From Lachnospiraceae bacterium UBA3638 (GTDB lineage Bacteria; Bacillota; Clostridia; Lachnospirales; Lachnospiraceae), in NCBI GenBank assembly GCA_002373595.1, contig DFKT01000022.1, positions 1 through 25,531 on the forward strand: DNA of 25,531 nucleotides, in the 5' to 3' direction. The notes beneath the pieces were generated by a model. It was given only the letters and a program-made list of their open reading frames with translations, did not search any database and was not told where the DNA came from. The position numbers and the translations under genes were made by a program. This document shows, one piece after another, positions 22,918 through 25,531 of this stretch. Position 1 is the first letter of the stretch. Every line of letters starts with the position of its first letter.

Positions 22918-23924
22918 TTTCCTCCACATCTACTGCAAGGTCTGTGCGAATCCGCTACATCCGACAACGGCACGGCTACATACGTCCGCTTCAACCCTCT
23001 GCATTCGGACGAGTAATGATATCTGTCTCCCTCAGCACCTATATAGAATGAATCGGGAGCATCTCCTTTGGCACATATCTCACAAGGTCTGTATCTGCCT
23101 CCGTTCTCATTTCTGATCTCTTCTATTTCAGAACGATCCACTTCCGAAATCCTAAGTTTCAGATGTGTACAGTTTTCTGTCGTATGGTACACCTCACTGT
23201 CCTCCGTGATATATACGATCCTTTCCTGTGTAATCTCTGTCTTATCCCCTTTGATACCGTACCCGTTCCATAGATGTGCAAAATACCTGTTACACATCCT
23301 GAAAGATACTCGGCCTCCCATATCAAAAGGAGTACACACCCTATAAGTAAGTATCAGGTCCACCGTGTCGTCAGTTCCAAATATCTCGCTCTCCGGAAAA
23401 TTTAAGCCTCGACTTCCGTCTTTCAGAGGGCTTTCGGCAAGATAGGTTTCTCCCAGTTCTGAAATAATGCAGTTTTTGATATAGAAACAGGAAATTGCGA
23501 TATCCCCTATCTCACTGATTATCTCACTCTCCTCTGACGTCAATTCCTCTGATGTCTCCGGCGAAAGATCTGTCCCCGATGAACGCCTTGCTTTAGCCGA
23601 ATCCATGTTTCGGATCGGATCAGTGAATACAGCACCGTAAGAACTTATCCTGCTGCCTGCATTAAACAGAGCAAGATCCAGATTGCCATGCAGTCTCATC
23701 ATTTCGAGTGACGCTGACAGATTGAGAAAAAAGAACATAAATACCGGAAGTACGATCGCAGCTTCAACCGTCATACTCCCGGCAAGAGATCGCGCCGGAG
23801 TCTTCTCTATGCAGAGCTTTGTGACAGCGTATCCCCTACAGCCTCTGAGCAGAGAAAGAATGTCTCGGGCAAGACTTTTTAAGATCAGCTTTCGCTTGGG
23901 AGAAGGACTTGAATTTTCAGACAT
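22914..23924 (-). CDS. TadE-like pseudopilin with two C-terminal Cys-rich metal-site motifs
   Basis: The 336-residue protein has a long basic leader, then GSMTVEAAIVLPVFMFFFLN (TVEA at 52-55) and one TM helix. The central extracellular part (about 75-240) is rich in Ser/Thr/Glu. The C-terminus holds two similar units: VYHTTENCTHLK...RPCEIC (C252, C281, C284) and RYHYSSECRGLK...RPCSRC (C308, C330, C333). This Y-H-x(4)-C...PCxxC pattern resembles the Ada-type metal-binding repeats found in secreted Firmicutes proteins. The gene starts at ATG 23924 behind AGAGGT and overlaps the peptidase gene by 4 bp. It is probably an exported, metal-binding minor pilin. Confidence 0.82.
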   Translation of the reverse strand: MSENSSPSPKRKLILKSLARDILSLLRGCRGYAVTKLCIEKTPARSLAGSMTVEAAIVLPVFMFFFLNLSASLEMMRLHGNLDLALFNAGSRISSYGAVFTDPIRNMDSAKARRSSGTDLSPETSEELTSEESEIISEIGDIAISCFYIKNCIISELGETYLAESPLKDGSRGLNFPESEIFGTDDTVDLILTYRVCTPFDMGGRVSFRMCNRYFAHLWNGYGIKGDKTEITQERIVYITEDSEVYHTTENCTHLKLRISEVDRSEIEEIRNENGGRYRPCEICAKGDAPDSFYIGAEGDRYHYSSECRGLKRTYVAVPLSDVADSHRPCSRCGGK

Positions 23925-23976
23925 ATCTTCAGACCTCTGCTTTCATAAAGAAGACTCCGCCGCGGTCTCTCGCTTT

Positions 23977-25434
23977 TCATTCGTAGCATGCTCTTCTTTT
24001 TATTTCATATGAATATCCGTATGCGCTGACAACACATAGACTGGCTTCAAATGCGTCTATACATGCGTCAAGTCGAAAATTGGCATTACCTGCAGTGAGG
24101 CGTATATCCGCCTCGATAAGATCCATCGCTCGTGAAGTAAGTTTTTTTGTTCCCGTCAAAAACATAAATATCCTTAGATAATCGCCGTAACACAGACCCG
24201 ATCCATTGCTATTTCCTTTGTCTTCTTTCCCTCCAAGCGCTGCACCCATTCCGTAATGCCAAGTAGATTTGCTTTTGATCAGAGGTATCCTGCCTCCCGC
24301 AAACAGAGTCTTGACATCATAAACAGCTTCCATCAGCGCCCATCCTGCCAGAATAAGTTCTTTCAGTGGATCTGCAAGTGAAGGTGTGAGCAGAAGTAAT
24401 GCTATCGCAGTTCCCAGCGCTTCTGCTTCGGCCACCTTGGTACTGTCAGTCATAAGATAGGCATAGTCCGCACCACATCTCAAAATAAACAGTCTGTCCG
24501 CAACTCCTCTTAGATTATCTATGTCCGAATTCTTCCCACAGATTGTTTGCTCAACTCCATATAGAAGCGCGTCATCATCGGAGGTTTGACCGTAATACCC
24601 CACATATCGCATAAGGTATTCCGCGAAAAACAGCTTCTCTGTGACATCTTCCCAAACTGCCTCATCCTCCAGATCCATATTCCCTGCATTGATCTTCCCT
24701 GTCGCTCTTCTCGAAGAAAGGATTGTATCTTCTCTAAGAGTCCTTCCGGACAGATTATCCGCGTCAGGCACTGCAATGGAGAGTATTCCGCTCCGACCGA
24801 ATCTTTTGACTGATGAAACAGGACTGGAGTAGTCCGGTGGAACTTCATCTTCTTCAAAGATCTTTCTCCGATTATTCTCAATGTAATCTTCTTTTTCATC
24901 GATTACAGACATAAGGTCACAGTTCTCATATCCCTCACTTGTAACCGTATCCGCCCATTCGATCACACTCTCGAGAATATCCAATCCCATATCGGATTTC
25001 ATAGCTTCGGCGCATCTTCTTCGAAACACATCTCCTTCACCGTCAGACAGATATCTGACTCCGGTCACATCTACTCCCCCCGGATACATGACAAGAAAAT
25101 CCCTGTACAAAGTATTGCTTAGAAAAACATCCGACAGATTCGTATTTACATCAGCGTAATACATTATCCGGTTTCCCAAATGAGATATGCCGCTTTGCTT
25201 CCCACCATAAGAACTGTCTATCGCAAATATATTGAATCTCTTCATCAATTCTCTGTGGTATTCTGCCAACGCGCTATTAAATGAAATCTGAGCGACTATC
25301 TCGCTCTCAAGTCTGATAGTGCTCATCCGGGCACCTTCTATCATGGTGAGGCACAACGAGAGAAGAATCGTCATTGTGAGAGTCATATATACGGTAAGAT
25401 ATCCGCTACAGTTTTTATGCATAAGTTTTTTCAC
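23977..25434 (-). CDS. DUF5702-like protein of the Flp/Tad locus (TadG-like)
   Basis: After a short basic start comes GYLTVYMTLTMTILLSLCLT, a pilin-like membrane segment, then a ~450-residue extracellular region without an enzyme motif that I recognise. The organisation and location agree with DUF5702 proteins that accompany Clostridial Tad genes. The start is uncertain: GTG 25434 gives MKKLMHKNCSG right after the pilin stop, ATG 25422 is 4 codons further, and a TTG at 25470 would overlap the Flp gene without a ribosome site. It is followed 52 bp later by the TadE-like gene. Confidence 0.75.
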   Translation of the reverse strand: MKKLMHKNCSGYLTVYMTLTMTILLSLCLTMIEGARMSTIRLESEIVAQISFNSALAEYHRELMKRFNIFAIDSSYGGKQSGISHLGNRIMYYADVNTNLSDVFLSNTLYRDFLVMYPGGVDVTGVRYLSDGEGDVFRRRCAEAMKSDMGLDILESVIEWADTVTSEGYENCDLMSVIDEKEDYIENNRRKIFEEDEVPPDYSSPVSSVKRFGRSGILSIAVPDADNLSGRTLREDTILSSRRATGKINAGNMDLEDEAVWEDVTEKLFFAEYLMRYVGYYGQTSDDDALLYGVEQTICGKNSDIDNLRGVADRLFILRCGADYAYLMTDSTKVAEAEALGTAIALLLLTPSLADPLKELILAGWALMEAVYDVKTLFAGGRIPLIKSKSTWHYGMGAALGGKEDKGNSNGSGLCYGDYLRIFMFLTGTKKLTSRAMDLIEADIRLTAGNANFRLDACIDAFEASLCVVSAYGYSYEIKRRACYE

Positions 25435-25435
25435 A

Positions 25436-25531
25436 CTATACCCGTGATGTCTGTGCCGTGATCTTTTCAAAAAGTGAATTAACTATACTTGTGATCTGGG
25501 TTTTAAAGATGATCACCAGTCCAACAAGCAC
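25436..25531 (-). CDS. Flp1-type IVb pilin, C-terminal fragment
   Basis: The last 31 codons, VLVGLVIIFKTQITSIVNSL then FEKITAQTSRV, match the hydrophobic helix and tail of Clostridial Flp1 pilins, which read VLIALVVIFKxQITxxVNxIFxKITSQ. The gene runs off the right edge of the window, so its leader and cleavage site are not visible. It sits directly upstream of the DUF5702 gene, giving the pilus operon its major subunit. Confidence 0.85.
   Translation of the reverse strand: MLVGLVIIFKTQITSIVNSLFEKITAQTSRV

Noticed and set aside
22453..22927. N-terminal extension of the TadE-like frame up to 22927
   Set aside because: It is read out of frame through the prepilin peptidase gene, is rich in Cys/Arg/Asn without hydrophobic segments, and its GTG lies in the peptidase ribosome site.
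1..25531. CRISPR arrays, insertion sequences or prophage genes
   Set aside because: No regularly spaced repeats, transposase or phage motifs were seen on either strand.

Overview
The window looks like a chromosomal segment of a low-to-moderate GC member of the Clostridia. A Lachnospiraceae species from gut or rumen is the best guess, by inference. The reasons are strong AAAGGAG/GGAGG ribosome sites, a Flp/Tad pilus locus with DUF5702 and DUF6382-FHA proteins, a two-subunit 4Fe-4S fumarase, an HD-GYP protein and a secreted protease carrying CBM2-like cellulose-binding modules. No phage genes, insertion sequences or CRISPR arrays were seen.

Region 1 (1-5826, mostly + strand) is the accessory part and the most interesting. 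After the 5' half of a tRNA-Ser(GCT) at the left edge comes a 57-codon gene (236-409) for a secreted, pheromone-like peptide ending in GIPWGF. It runs tail to tail into an XRE/TPR regulator of the RRNPP type (406-1353, minus), and the two stop codons overlap. Divergent from the regulator is a 1074-residue exported M4 (thermolysin-type) metalloprotease with two CBM2-like modules, an InlB-type repeat, a propeptide and a C-terminal DUF2135-like domain. An almost identical 23-bp element lies upstream of the peptide gene (160-182) and of the protease gene (1406-1428). Together these look like a PlcR/PapR-like quorum-sensing switch that controls a protease and itself. Behind the protease are two paralogous small membrane proteins, separated by a decayed copy of the protease tail, so an ancestral protease-membrane protein pair was duplicated.

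Region 2 (5826-15213, minus strand) is a dense housekeeping block read from about 15186 leftwards: a flavodoxin-like/SCP2 protein, a HIT hydrolase, fumarase alpha and beta, HflK and HflC, a heterodimeric ABC exporter and a diacylglycerol-kinase-type lipid kinase. A good sigma-A promoter (TTGTGA, 17 bp, TAAAAT) precedes the first gene, and most gaps are under 20 bp or overlap.

Region 3 (15213-20812, minus) holds a PfkB-family (KdgK-like) sugar kinase, a hybrid histidine kinase (7TM-PAS-HisKA-HATPase-REC-HPt) and an HD-GYP protein with a C-terminal receiver, a probable phosphorelay into c-di-GMP turnover. A perfect 25-bp direct repeat lies just upstream of both the sugar kinase and the histidine kinase genes.

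Region 4 (20765-25531, minus) is the end of a Flp/Tad pilus operon: the C-terminus of a Flp1 pilin, a DUF5702 protein, a TadE-like pseudopilin with two Cys-rich motifs, a prepilin peptidase, a second TadE-like pseudopilin with no normal start codon, and a DUF6382-FHA protein, closed by a clear rho-independent terminator.
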